Source: Selenomonadales bacterium
GTDB taxonomy: Bacteria; Bacillota; Negativicutes; Sporomusales; UBA7701
Assembly (NCBI GenBank): GCA_029975165.1
Contig: JARKPR010000047.1
Span: 124,001-188,000 of the forward strand
DNA: 64,000 bases
Reading direction: 5' to 3'
This document shows positions 16,803 to 24,963 of the stretch, piece by piece (the stretch's first letter is position 1; every line of letters begins with the position of its first letter). The position numbers were made by a program, and so were the translations under genes. The notes beneath the pieces are model-generated. The model had not been told where the DNA came from and ran no database searches. It saw nothing but the letters and a program-made list of their open reading frames with translations.

Positions 16803-17249
16803 ATGAAAACCACATTGATCATCAAGCGTTTTGTACAAGTTGTTTTGCTGGGCACCGCTGTGGTGTCGACGGCAATGGCCCAACCCGGTCCCGGCTGGGG
16901 AGGCGGTTGGGGCGGCGGGTGCGGCATGCAACGCGGCATGGGCGGAGGCGGCGGTTGGGGCATGGGGCCCGGCGGCGGTCGCGGCATGGGTTACGGGATG
17001 GGTTATGGTGCCGGGCCGGGCGCTGCGGTCAACCAAAACCTGACGCGCGGCTGGGAATTGACGACGCCGGAAGAGCGTACGGCGCAACAGATCAAGATGC
17101 GGGCGGTGAAGACCTACGATGAGTGTACCGCCGTGCAGACCGAACATCGAGGGATTCTGGAAACACGTGCCAAGGAGAAGGGTCTGACGCTGGTCACCCC
17201 GCGTATCAGCCCATGTGACAACCTCAAGGCACGCGGCCTGATCAAGTAG
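16803..17249 (+). CDS. Secreted Gly/Met-rich small protein of unknown function
   Basis: A 148-residue protein with a signal peptide ending VSTAMA (about residue 26). Residues 27-75 are a low-complexity Gly/Trp/Met tract (repeats of GGG, GMG, GYGMGYG). A compact C-terminal part (residues 80-148) has two cysteines (YDECTAV, ISPCDN) that may form a disulfide; a third Cys lies in the Gly-rich tract. AAGGAG precedes the ATG. Methionine-rich periplasmic segments sometimes bind copper, but there is no proof here. I do not recognise the family. It may be cotranscribed with the next gene, 33 bp away. Confidence 0.7.
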   Translation: MKTTLIIKRFVQVVLLGTAVVSTAMAQPGPGWGGGWGGGCGMQRGMGGGGGWGMGPGGGRGMGYGMGYGAGPGAAVNQNLTRGWELTTPEERTAQQIKMRAVKTYDECTAVQTEHRGILETRAKEKGLTLVTPRISPCDNLKARGLIK

Positions 17250-17282
17250 CTGATCGACTATCTTCGACGCGGGAGTCCGGCC

Positions 17283-17990
17283 ATGCTCAAACCCTTCGTG
17301 CTTTCCCTATGCCTGATTACGGCGGCCGGATCGGCGGTTGCCGCCGATCCGGTGACCGACGCCATGCAGAAGACCTACGCGCCGTATCGCGTGGCGTTGT
17401 TCAAGACCAATAACAAGGCCCAGGAGGACTCCCGGCAGGCGGTTCTCCAGGCGCAGCAGGGCTGGGCCCGGATGGCCGCGGAATTCGGCGCCAATCCGCC
17501 CGCGCCGTATGCCGGTGATTCGGAGTTTGGCGCTTCGCTGGCCGCGGTCAGCAAGGTGTACGTCAAGGCGCTGGAAGAAATCGAACGCAACCAGCTCACG
17601 GAAGCGCACGAGACCCTGGAAGAGGTCCGCGACATCATGGCCGACATGCGCCGGCGCAATCAGGTCGTCGTCTTCAGCGACCACATGAACGCCTACCACG
17701 CCGAGATGGAGCATCTCCTGAGCCATGGAGAAAAGCTCCTAGCTGCCCCGAATGGAATGCTGGAACTGACAGCCAAAACGGGGGCGCTCGATTACCTGGC
17801 CGGGAGGCTGAAAACCGAGGCGCCGGCCGGCCTACAGCAGAACGAGGAATTCGTCGGTCTGCTCAAGTCCGTCGAGAAGTCCGTGGCGGATCTCAAAGCC
17901 GCACTGTTCGCCCAGGATGCGGCTAAAGTGAAAGAGTCCATCGGCAAGCTGAAGGGGCCGTATTCGAGAATGTTCATGAAATTCGGCTGA
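17283..17990 (+). CDS. Exported helical protein of unknown function
   Basis: A 235-residue protein with a signal peptide (cleavage after SAVAA, near residue 21). The mature part is predicted helical, rich in Ala, Lys and Glu, without cysteines or heme motifs. A His/Met-rich segment SDHMNAYHAEMEHLLSHGEK at about residues 132-151 could bind a metal. The pattern resembles four-helix-bundle periplasmic proteins such as cytochrome c-prime or b562 folds without heme attachment, but I cannot name the family. It precedes the ABC transporter operon. Confidence 0.7.
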   Translation: MLKPFVLSLCLITAAGSAVAADPVTDAMQKTYAPYRVALFKTNNKAQEDSRQAVLQAQQGWARMAAEFGANPPAPYAGDSEFGASLAAVSKVYVKALEEIERNQLTEAHETLEEVRDIMADMRRRNQVVVFSDHMNAYHAEMEHLLSHGEKLLAAPNGMLELTAKTGALDYLAGRLKTEAPAGLQQNEEFVGLLKSVEKSVADLKAALFAQDAAKVKESIGKLKGPYSRMFMKFG

Positions 17991-18030
17991 GACCGGACGA
18001 AGAGCAACTCCGATGCAAGGGAAGTTCGCC

Positions 18031-18056
18031 GTCATCCCGGCCTCCGCCGGGATGAC
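18031..18056. repeat. Dispersed palindromic repeat (GTCATCCCGGC type), copy 1
   Basis: GTCATCCCGGC (18031-18041) and its exact complement (18046-18056) form an 11-bp stem with a four-base loop in the gap before the ABC ATPase gene. It resembles the short extragenic palindromes common in proteobacteria. It may act as a terminator or mRNA-stability element. Confidence 0.7.
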
Positions 18057-18105
18057 GCATCGCCGGGTTCGTTGCCCGGAAAATACAAAAACGAGGACGA
18101 CAGCC

Positions 18106-18795
18106 ATGGCGTTGATCCAGGCAGATAACATCACCAAAAGTTACCGCGTCGGCGACATGAATGTCCCGGCGCTCAAAGGGCTCAGCTTCGAGATCGGCGA
18201 GGGGGCGTTTGCCGCCTTCGTCGGCCCGTCGGGCAGCGGCAAGACGACATTGCTCAATTTGCTCGGCTGTCTCGATCATCCGTCCAGCGGCACGCTGAAG
18301 GTCAATGGCACAGATATCAGCACGTTGTCGCGCAGCGCGGCGGCGACCTTCCGCGGCGAAAACCTCGGATTCATCTTTCAGGATTTCAACCTGGTGCCCG
18401 TGCTGAGCGCCTATGAGAACATCGAATACCCGCTGCTGATGGTGCGCGGCTGGTCGCCGGAGAAGCGGCGCGAGCGGGTGGAGAGAATGATCGCCGCCGT
18501 GGGCATGACTGAGCACGCGCACAAGCGGCCGGATCAGCTTTCCGGCGGACAGAAGCAGCGGGTTGCCGTGGCCCGGGCCTTGGTCGGCGAGCCGAAGCTG
18601 GTGCTGGCCGACGAGCCGACGGCGAATCTCGATCACGATACCGCCTATCGCATCCTGGAGCTGATGAAATCGATGCGCGACAGCTTCGGCACGTCGTTCA
18701 TCTTTTCCACGCACGACCCGAAGATCATGGGTGAAGCCGAACTGACCTTTACCCTTGAGGACGGCCGCCTGGTGCAGCAAGGAGGTGAGGCATGA
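18106..18795 (+). CDS. ABC transporter ATP-binding protein, LolD/MacB class
   Basis: A 229-residue ATPase with Walker A GPSGSGKTT (40-48), the signature LSGGQKQRV, Walker B LVLADEPTANLD and the H-loop STHD. The N-terminus (ITKSYRVGDMNVPALKGLSFEI) is typical of the LolD/MacB/FtsE subfamily, which powers envelope remodelling or lipoprotein extraction rather than solute uptake. ATG 18106 fits the family start; a longer frame would read through the palindromic repeat. The gene overlaps the permease gene by four bases. Confidence 0.92.
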   Translation: MALIQADNITKSYRVGDMNVPALKGLSFEIGEGAFAAFVGPSGSGKTTLLNLLGCLDHPSSGTLKVNGTDISTLSRSAAATFRGENLGFIFQDFNLVPVLSAYENIEYPLLMVRGWSPEKRRERVERMIAAVGMTEHAHKRPDQLSGGQKQRVAVARALVGEPKLVLADEPTANLDHDTAYRILELMKSMRDSFGTSFIFSTHDPKIMGEAELTFTLEDGRLVQQGGEA

Positions 18796-20036
18796 CCTCC
18801 ACGCTGAAACTGGCCTGGCGCAACCTGACGCGCTATCGTCGCCGGACGCTGCTCACCGCGTTGCTGATCATGCTCGGCGTGATGGCACTTTTGCTTTTCG
18901 TCGCCGCCGCCGGATCATTCAAGCAGACGATGATCGGTTCGATCACCGACAGCATGCTCGGGCACCTGCAGATCCACCGCCGGGGCTATACGGCATCGAT
19001 CGACAACCTGCCGCTCAATCTGAACCTGCAGCCCAATGCCGTCGGCAAGATCGAGAGCGCGCTCAAGGCGGAACCGGAGATCGCCGCCTATTCGCTGCGC
19101 GTCAAGCTCGGCGCGATGTTCAGCAACTTCACCGAGAATACCAGCGTACGCCTGAACGGCATCGACCCGGCCGCCGAGGATGCGACGGTGCCGGCCCTGC
19201 GTCAGCGCATCAACGATGGCGACAGGACGGGACCGCTGGTGGCGCCCGGCAAGGTGCTGATTCCGACACTGATCGCGCGCGGCATGAAGGTCAAGGTGGG
19301 TGATGCCGTGGTGCTGGTGGTGACCAATGCTTCCGGCTCGGTGAACGGCAAGAACTTCGTCGTCAGCGGCATCCTCGATGGCGTAACCGGGCCGGGCGGG
19401 CGTGACGGATACATCCATATCGACGATGCACGCGATTTACTGCGCATGGACAAGCCCGAGGTCATGGAAGTCGCGGTGCGGCTCAAGTCGCTGAAGTCGC
19501 TGGCCGCGGTGCAGCAGCGCCTGAACGCCAAGCTCGACGAAATCCAGAACAAGGAAGGCAAGCCGGCCACCGAACTTCATCTGTGGTCGGATCTGTCGCC
19601 GTTCGCCAATATCGTGCGCATGATCGACATGATGACGCTGTTTATCCGCATCATGCTGGTGGCCATTGTGCTGGTCAGCGTGATGAACGTGATGCTGATG
19701 GCCGTCTACGAACGCATCCGCGAGATCGGAACCCTCGCGGCCATTGGCACGCAGCCGGGCAAACTGATGGCCATCTTCCTGGCCGAAGGGCTGCTCCTTG
19801 GGCTGGCTGGCGCGGCGGCGGGGATTGCGTTGAGCTATGCCCTGGTCGGGTACCTCAACCTCAATCCGGTTGTGTTTGCCTTCGGCCGTGAGCAGATCAC
19901 GTTGCGTCCCGTGCTCGAACTGGCCGAAGTGGCCGGCGTGCTCGGCCTGGCCGTCCTCGTCTCGGCGCTGGCCAGCCTGCAACCCGCCTGGCGCGCTGCC
20001 CGCATGGATCCGATCCAGGCCCTGCGTCACGTTTGA
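18792..20036 (+). CDS. ABC transporter permease, FtsX/LolE-like
   Basis: A 414-residue inner-membrane protein. One N-terminal span (about 22-42), a large periplasmic MacB-like domain (about 45-270) and three C-terminal spans form the 1+3 layout of FtsX/MacB/LolE permeases; the motif YERIREIGTLAAIGTQPG between spans two and three is conserved. Translationally coupled to its ATPase (ATGA overlap). With the LolA-like protein and the outer-membrane barrel downstream it suggests a dedicated system that moves a lipid or lipoprotein to the outer membrane. Cargo unknown. Confidence 0.9.
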   Translation: MTSTLKLAWRNLTRYRRRTLLTALLIMLGVMALLLFVAAAGSFKQTMIGSITDSMLGHLQIHRRGYTASIDNLPLNLNLQPNAVGKIESALKAEPEIAAYSLRVKLGAMFSNFTENTSVRLNGIDPAAEDATVPALRQRINDGDRTGPLVAPGKVLIPTLIARGMKVKVGDAVVLVVTNASGSVNGKNFVVSGILDGVTGPGGRDGYIHIDDARDLLRMDKPEVMEVAVRLKSLKSLAAVQQRLNAKLDEIQNKEGKPATELHLWSDLSPFANIVRMIDMMTLFIRIMLVAIVLVSVMNVMLMAVYERIREIGTLAAIGTQPGKLMAIFLAEGLLLGLAGAAAGIALSYALVGYLNLNPVVFAFGREQITLRPVLELAEVAGVLGLAVLVSALASLQPAWRAARMDPIQALRHV

Positions 20037-20050
20037 TTTCGGAGAAAACG

Positions 20051-20785
20051 ATGAAAGCGACCAAACTGCTGGCCCTCGTGGCACTGTGCCTCCCCTTGCT
20101 GGCTTCCGCCGTCGATGGCGTCGAACTGCTGAAGAAGGTCGACCGCAACCTGGAACCGGAGTCGTACGAGTCCTACCGCAAGCTGATCAATATCGAGCCG
20201 AACGGGGCGAAGAAGGAGTTCGTCATCTACTCGGTGAAGAAGGGCAAGGACCAGGTGGCGACGCTGTTCCTCTCGCCAGCCAGCGACAAGGGGCGCAGCA
20301 CGCTGCGCCAGGGCGACAACATGTGGCTGTACATCCCCAATGTCGGCAAGCCGATGCGCATCACCAGCCTGCAGTCGGTGACCGGTGGCGTATTCAATAA
20401 CGCCGACATCATGCGCCTCGACTACGCCGTGGAGTACGACGTGAAGTCGGTGGAGGAGAAAGAGGGGAACTACATACTCGACCTCAAGGCCAAGACCGGC
20501 GAGGTGGCCTATGACCGGCTGGTGATGACGGTGGACAAGAAGCTCGTCCTGCCCACCGAGATCGTTGCCTATGCCTCCAGCGGCATGCTCATGAAGACCC
20601 TGTATTTCAAGGATATCAAGGACTTCGGCGGCGGTATCAAGCGCCCGGGGACGATCGAGACCGACAGCCCGCTGTACAAGGGCTACAAGTCGGTGATGCT
20701 CTACTCGGGCCTGAAGAAGAAGGACTTCCCTGACGAAGTATTCACGCAGGGCTTCATGTCGCGCATGGAAGAGTTGCGCAAGTGA
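20051..20785 (+). CDS. Outer membrane lipoprotein-sorting (LolA-like) protein
   Basis: A 244-residue periplasmic protein with a signal peptide (to LLASA, about residue 19). The sequence KLINIEPNGAKKEFVIYSVKKGKDQVATLFLSP and the segment GDNMWLYIPNVGKPMRI match the 'outer membrane lipoprotein-sorting protein' family with a LolA-like half-barrel, distinct from housekeeping LolA. It starts 14 bp after the permease with a GGAG site. Presumably shuttles a hydrophobic cargo between the FtsX-like transporter and the outer membrane. Confidence 0.87.
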   Translation: MKATKLLALVALCLPLLASAVDGVELLKKVDRNLEPESYESYRKLINIEPNGAKKEFVIYSVKKGKDQVATLFLSPASDKGRSTLRQGDNMWLYIPNVGKPMRITSLQSVTGGVFNNADIMRLDYAVEYDVKSVEEKEGNYILDLKAKTGEVAYDRLVMTVDKKLVLPTEIVAYASSGMLMKTLYFKDIKDFGGGIKRPGTIETDSPLYKGYKSVMLYSGLKKKDFPDEVFTQGFMSRMEELRK

Positions 20786-20802
20786 TGGTGCGCAAACGTT
20801 CC

Positions 20803-20827
20803 GTCATCCCGGCGAAGGCCGGGGTCC
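20803..20827. repeat. Dispersed palindromic repeat (GTCATCCCGGC type), copy 2
   Basis: A second copy of the extragenic element seen at 18031, with GTCATCCCGGC then a GAA loop and GGCCGGGGTCC. It lies between the LolA-like gene and the outer-membrane protein gene and is the reason for choosing the downstream start of the latter. Confidence 0.7.
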
Positions 20828-20850
20828 GGGCGGTGGGACGGAATCAGGAA

Positions 20851-22140
20851 ATGAATTCGGCCCTTTTGATCTGCACCGTGGCACTCATGCTCGCCGCGCC
20901 GGCCGTTGCCGACGATTTCACCTTCGATGCCAGCGAATTTGACAAGAAGACCGTCGAGTTTTCCGGCTACCTGGAGCAGAAGGAAGAGGGGCTGAAAATG
21001 CGCAGCGACAGCCCCGGCTACAAGCTCGCCTATCCCGGCGAAACGCAGCGCCATCATCTGCTGCGCAATACGACGACGCTGGAACTCTCCGGCAAGCTGA
21101 ACCTTGATCCGGTCGTCGTCGATATGCGTGCCCAGGCCTTTCATGCCGATGACCAACTAATCACCACGTCCGACCGGGGCACGGTGATGGAAGGCGGGGT
21201 ACGCTGGAGCGCCGGCCCCGGACTCACCGTGGATGCAGGCAAGCGGGTCCAGCGCTGGGGCAAGGGGTATGCGTGGAGTCCGGTCGGCTTCATCGAGCGC
21301 CCGAAGGATGCGTCCGATCCTCAGTCGTCGCGGGAGGGCTTCGTCATGGCCAGCGCGGAATGGACGAAAAGCCTTGACGGGCCGGTCAGCGCCGTGGGCC
21401 TCAGCGGCTTCGTCGTACCGACCGACGGAAGCAGCCTCAACAAGGATTTCGGCGTGGAACGGGATCTCAACCCGGCCGCCAAGCTGTACCTCCTGGCGTG
21501 GGATACCGACATCGATTTTCTGTGGCGCGGCCAGGGCGCCAAGCCGCAGAGCTTCGGCTTCGACTTCTCGCGCAACATCACGTCGGCGCTCGAAGTGCAC
21601 GGTGAATGGGCGCGCTTCCGGGATGCGCCGCACAATACCGTCTCGGCCGCCGGCGTTACAGGCCAGACCGAATCCGATGCGACTTCATGGCTGCTCGGTC
21701 TGCGCTACCTGACGCAGAACGAAGTCACCTGGATCGTCGAGTATTACCGCAACGGCAACGGCTACGACGCGCGCGAACTGGATGACTACTACACCTTTCT
21801 CGACAAGGCGCTGGCGGGTGGCGCCGCTCCGGCACTGGCGGACAAGGCGCGCGCGGTGGCCCGGTCGGGCTATGGGCGGGTCAATCCGGGTACCGACTAT
21901 GTGTACGCGAAGGCCAGCGTCAGCGAGCCTTTCGGCTGGGTCTATGGATCCGCCGCGCTGACCGCCATGACCAGCCTGGAGGACCGGAGCTGGCAACTCG
22001 TCCCGGAAGTCAGTTACACCGGGTTCAACAATGTCGAATTGCGTGCGCGGGCGTTTGTCCTGCACGGTGCGTCACATACCGAGTTTGGCGAAAAACCGGC
22101 CAGCCGACGCATCGAAGTCTATGCAAGATTTTTCTTCTGA
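20851..22140 (+). CDS. Outer-membrane beta-barrel protein of the ABC/LolA-like cluster
   Basis: A 429-residue protein with a signal peptide MNSALLICTVALMLAAPAVA (residues 1-20). Alternating strands rich in aromatic and polar residues and the C-terminal IEVYARFFF with terminal Phe indicate a beta-barrel recognised by BAM. ATG 20851 is preferred: the longer frame from 20782 would place a repeat-derived peptide ahead of the signal. It closes the operon of ATPase, FtsX-like permease and LolA-like protein. I do not recognise a specific substrate. Confidence 0.8.
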   Translation: MNSALLICTVALMLAAPAVADDFTFDASEFDKKTVEFSGYLEQKEEGLKMRSDSPGYKLAYPGETQRHHLLRNTTTLELSGKLNLDPVVVDMRAQAFHADDQLITTSDRGTVMEGGVRWSAGPGLTVDAGKRVQRWGKGYAWSPVGFIERPKDASDPQSSREGFVMASAEWTKSLDGPVSAVGLSGFVVPTDGSSLNKDFGVERDLNPAAKLYLLAWDTDIDFLWRGQGAKPQSFGFDFSRNITSALEVHGEWARFRDAPHNTVSAAGVTGQTESDATSWLLGLRYLTQNEVTWIVEYYRNGNGYDARELDDYYTFLDKALAGGAAPALADKARAVARSGYGRVNPGTDYVYAKASVSEPFGWVYGSAALTAMTSLEDRSWQLVPEVSYTGFNNVELRARAFVLHGASHTEFGEKPASRRIEVYARFFF

Positions 22141-22146
22141 TACGAC

Positions 22147-22213
22147 CGGAGATAGCGGAGATAACGGATTGCATTTAGATGATCGTTTAATTACTATATT
22201 AGACAATAATTAA
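22147..22213 (+). promoter_or_regulatory. AT-rich upstream region of the octaheme operon
   Basis: A 9-bp tandem repeat (CGGAGATAG, CGGAGATAA, then CGGATT) at 22147-22170 is followed by an unusually AT-rich stretch with an inverted repeat TTAATTA (22187-22193) / TAATTAA (22207-22213). The surrounding genome is GC-rich, so this is a plausible regulator-binding and promoter region. No FNR box or sigma-54 element is present here. Confidence 0.45.
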
Positions 22214-22262
22214 ATAGTTGAACAAAAAAATCGGGTATTAGATCGAAGCGCAAGGAGGGAGT

Positions 22263-23885
22263 ATGGGGCTCGTATCCTTACGGCGTTCGGCGGGGTGTGT
22301 CCTGGCTGGACTGCTGTATCTGTTCGCGGCAAGTGGTGTAATCGCCGACACTAAACCGCTCAAGCTGAACACCACGGCGGATCATTCCAAGTTCAAGGAA
22401 CTGCAACGGGAATTTCAGTCCGGGCCCGAGGTGACGAAAGCCTGTCTGAGTTGCCATACCGAGGCGGCCGGACAGGTGCATCGGACCAAGCACTGGAAGT
22501 GGGAGTTCCTGAATCCGGCCAGCGGGCAGAAGCTGGGCAAGAAAGAGGTGCTGAACAACTTCTGCATCTCGATCGCCTCGAACTACTCGGCGTGTACCAG
22601 CTGTCACGTGGGTTACGGCTGGAAGGACGCGAGTTTCGATTTCACTTCCGAAGAGAACGTCGACTGCCTGGCTTGCCACGATACGACCGGCATCTACAAG
22701 AAACCGCCAGGGCTGGCGGGCCATCCGCAGTTGAAGGATGTCGAGAATCCACCGGGGTCGGGCAAGATCACCAAAGGCATCGATATCGCCAAGGTCGCGC
22801 AGAAGGTTGGCAAGTCGAGCCGGGATAATTGCGGCTCGTGCCATTTCTATGGCGGCGGGGGCGATGGCGTCAAGCACGGCGACCTGGACAGCTCGCTCGC
22901 CGCGCCGGACAAGGATCTCGATGTGCACATGGACGCCACCGGTCTGGACTTCACGTGCGCCACGTGTCACAAAACCTCCAGTCACGATGTCGCAGGCAGC
23001 CGCTATACGCCGACCGCCATGGACAAGGGCGGCGCCCACATGCGCGGCAAGGAGGACAAGAGCAATCCGGCGACCTGCGTGTCCTGCCATGACACGGCGC
23101 CGCACAAACAGGACGCGCGGCTCAATACTCACACCGGCAAGATCGCCTGCCAGACGTGCCACATTCCGGAGTTCGCCCGCGGTGGCGTACCGACCAAGAT
23201 GAGCTGGGACTGGTCGAAAGCGGGTGAGCGTGACGCCGAAGGCAAACAGATCGTCAGGAAAGACGCAAAAGGCCACATCATCTATGAGTCGCGCAAAGGG
23301 GCGTTCGAACTCGGCGAGAACGTCAAGCCCGAGTATTTCTGGTTCAACGGTGACGTCAATTACACCCTGGCGACCGACAAGGTCGACAAGACGGATGGTG
23401 TGACGCGCATCAACTGGCTGGGCGGCAGCCCGGACGATGGGAAATCGATGATCTGGCCTGTCAAGGTATTCCGCGGTTCACAACCGTACGACCCGGTCAA
23501 CAAGACGCTGGTCAAACCGCACACGGCGGGTAATGACGATACCGGCTACTGGAAGAATCTGGTGTGGGACAAGGCCATTGAAGTCGGCATGAAGGACGCC
23601 GGGCTGCCGTTCTCCGGCAAGGTCGATTTCGTCAAGACCGAGATGTTCTGGCCGATCACGCACATGGTCGCGCCGAAGGAGAAGGCGTTGGCCTGTACTG
23701 AATGCCACAGCAAGAGCGGCCGCCTGGCGGGGATCACCGGCATCTATATCCCGGGGCGCGATGCGAACAGCCTGGTCGACACCTTCGGCTGGGGCATCGC
23801 CCTGTTCTCGCTGGTGGGATCGGTCGGCCACGGGCTGATGCGCATCGCCTCCCGCCGCAAGCATGAGGAGAAGGAAAATGGTTGA
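22263..23885 (+). CDS. Octaheme c-type cytochrome, tetrathionate reductase (OTR) family
   Basis: A 540-residue exported cytochrome. I count eight CxxCH sites: CLSCH, CTSCH, CLACH, CGSCH, CATCH, CVSCH, CQTCH and CTECH, the number and overall length of the Shewanella OTR family. The segment FCISIASNYSACTSCH fits the catalytic-heme region of that family. Signal peptide to about residue 28. A C-terminal hydrophobic stretch (IALFSLVGSVGHGLM) before a basic tail RRKHEEKE looks like a membrane anchor. OTR reduces tetrathionate, nitrite and hydroxylamine in vitro; the natural substrate is unsettled. AAGGAGGG precedes the ATG. Its 3' end overlaps the cytochrome b gene by eight bases. Confidence 0.9.
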   Translation: MGLVSLRRSAGCVLAGLLYLFAASGVIADTKPLKLNTTADHSKFKELQREFQSGPEVTKACLSCHTEAAGQVHRTKHWKWEFLNPASGQKLGKKEVLNNFCISIASNYSACTSCHVGYGWKDASFDFTSEENVDCLACHDTTGIYKKPPGLAGHPQLKDVENPPGSGKITKGIDIAKVAQKVGKSSRDNCGSCHFYGGGGDGVKHGDLDSSLAAPDKDLDVHMDATGLDFTCATCHKTSSHDVAGSRYTPTAMDKGGAHMRGKEDKSNPATCVSCHDTAPHKQDARLNTHTGKIACQTCHIPEFARGGVPTKMSWDWSKAGERDAEGKQIVRKDAKGHIIYESRKGAFELGENVKPEYFWFNGDVNYTLATDKVDKTDGVTRINWLGGSPDDGKSMIWPVKVFRGSQPYDPVNKTLVKPHTAGNDDTGYWKNLVWDKAIEVGMKDAGLPFSGKVDFVKTEMFWPITHMVAPKEKALACTECHSKSGRLAGITGIYIPGRDANSLVDTFGWGIALFSLVGSVGHGLMRIASRRKHEEKENG

Positions 23886-24543
23886 GCGCGTCTATATCTT
23901 CAAGGGTTTCGAGCGTTTCTGGCACTGGTCTCAGGCGGCGCTGATCATGTTCATGATGCTGACCGGTTTCGAGATTCACGGTTCGTATGCCCTCTTCGGC
24001 TTCGAGAAGGCGGTGGGTTATCACAGCATCGCCGCTTGGACGCTGATCGGACTGTGGATCTTCGCCATTTTCTGGCACCTGACTACGGGCGAATGGAGAC
24101 ACTACATTCCGACGATGGAAAAAGTGCTGGTCGTCGCCCAGTATTACTCCTCGGGGATTTTCAGGCACGAGCCGCATCCGTTCAAACCGAGCCAGCTGAA
24201 CAAGCACAACCCGCTGCAGCGCCTGACCTATCTCGGCGTGCTGCTGTTCGTCAGTCCGCTGATCTGGATCACCGGATGGCTATACCTGTTCTACGGCAAT
24301 TGGACATCCTGGGGGCTGGCCAACCTGAAGCTCGAATGGGTGGCCACCGGCCACACGATCGGTGCTTTTCTGATGCTGGCCTTCTTCGTTTCGCATCTTT
24401 ACCTGGTGACGACCGGGCACACGGTAACGGCCCATATCAAGGCCATGATCACCGGCTGGGAAGAGGTGGAGTCCTCCGATGCGGCGAATACCCAGGCCGG
24501 AACCGAAAAATCTTTAAGCAACCAACCATGGAGCCCGTCATGA
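23878..24543 (+). CDS. Cytochrome b561-type membrane subunit
   Basis: A 221-residue membrane protein with four spans. Histidines in FERFWHWSQ, VGYHSIAAW, TGHTIGAF and VSHLYLVTTGH are positioned as ligands for two b hemes, as in the cytochrome b subunits of hydrogenases and thiosulfate reductases. Overlap with the octaheme gene and a 4-bp overlap with the next cytochrome gene imply coupled synthesis. It likely links the quinone pool to the periplasmic cytochromes of this operon. Confidence 0.9.
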   Translation: MVERVYIFKGFERFWHWSQAALIMFMMLTGFEIHGSYALFGFEKAVGYHSIAAWTLIGLWIFAIFWHLTTGEWRHYIPTMEKVLVVAQYYSSGIFRHEPHPFKPSQLNKHNPLQRLTYLGVLLFVSPLIWITGWLYLFYGNWTSWGLANLKLEWVATGHTIGAFLMLAFFVSHLYLVTTGHTVTAHIKAMITGWEEVESSDAANTQAGTEKSLSNQPWSPS

Positions 24544-24932
24544 AACCCGCAAAAATCCTCGGACCAACGCTTCTGCTCGCCCTGCTGAGTGTCTCGTTAT
24601 CGGCCAGCGCCTACGATGCCGACTGGAAACGGGGCCGGATCTACTATCGCAGCGTATGCACTTCGTGCCACGTCGCCTTGCCGGTCGGTCAAATCAACCC
24701 CAGCTCGAAGACGATGGCCGAATGGTCGGGATACCTGCAGGCCGACAAGCACGCCAAGGGGAAGGACTCGGTCAAGCAGTACGTGAGCAAGTCCTATCGC
24801 GCCAGCATCAAGTCGGCCAACAAGGCCGCGGAGAAGTTTGCCGACGTGCCCGATCAGGAATTGCTTGACGACGTCAAGGCGTTCCTGGTCAAGGGCGCCA
24901 AGGACGGCGAAGCTCCTGCGAGCTGCAGCTAA
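24540..24932 (+). CDS. Periplasmic monoheme cytochrome c
   Basis: A 130-residue protein with a signal peptide (to SASA, about residue 22) and one heme motif CTSCH in RSVCTSCHVALPVG. The start overlaps the stop of the cytochrome b gene (ATGA). Lysine-rich surface and small size suit a shuttle between cytochrome b and the octaheme protein. The C-terminus ends with an unpaired Cys (ASCS). Confidence 0.88.
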   Translation: MKPAKILGPTLLLALLSVSLSASAYDADWKRGRIYYRSVCTSCHVALPVGQINPSSKTMAEWSGYLQADKHAKGKDSVKQYVSKSYRASIKSANKAAEKFADVPDQELLDDVKAFLVKGAKDGEAPASCS

Positions 24933-24963
24933 TACAAGACAATCTACTCTCCAGGAGATAAAC

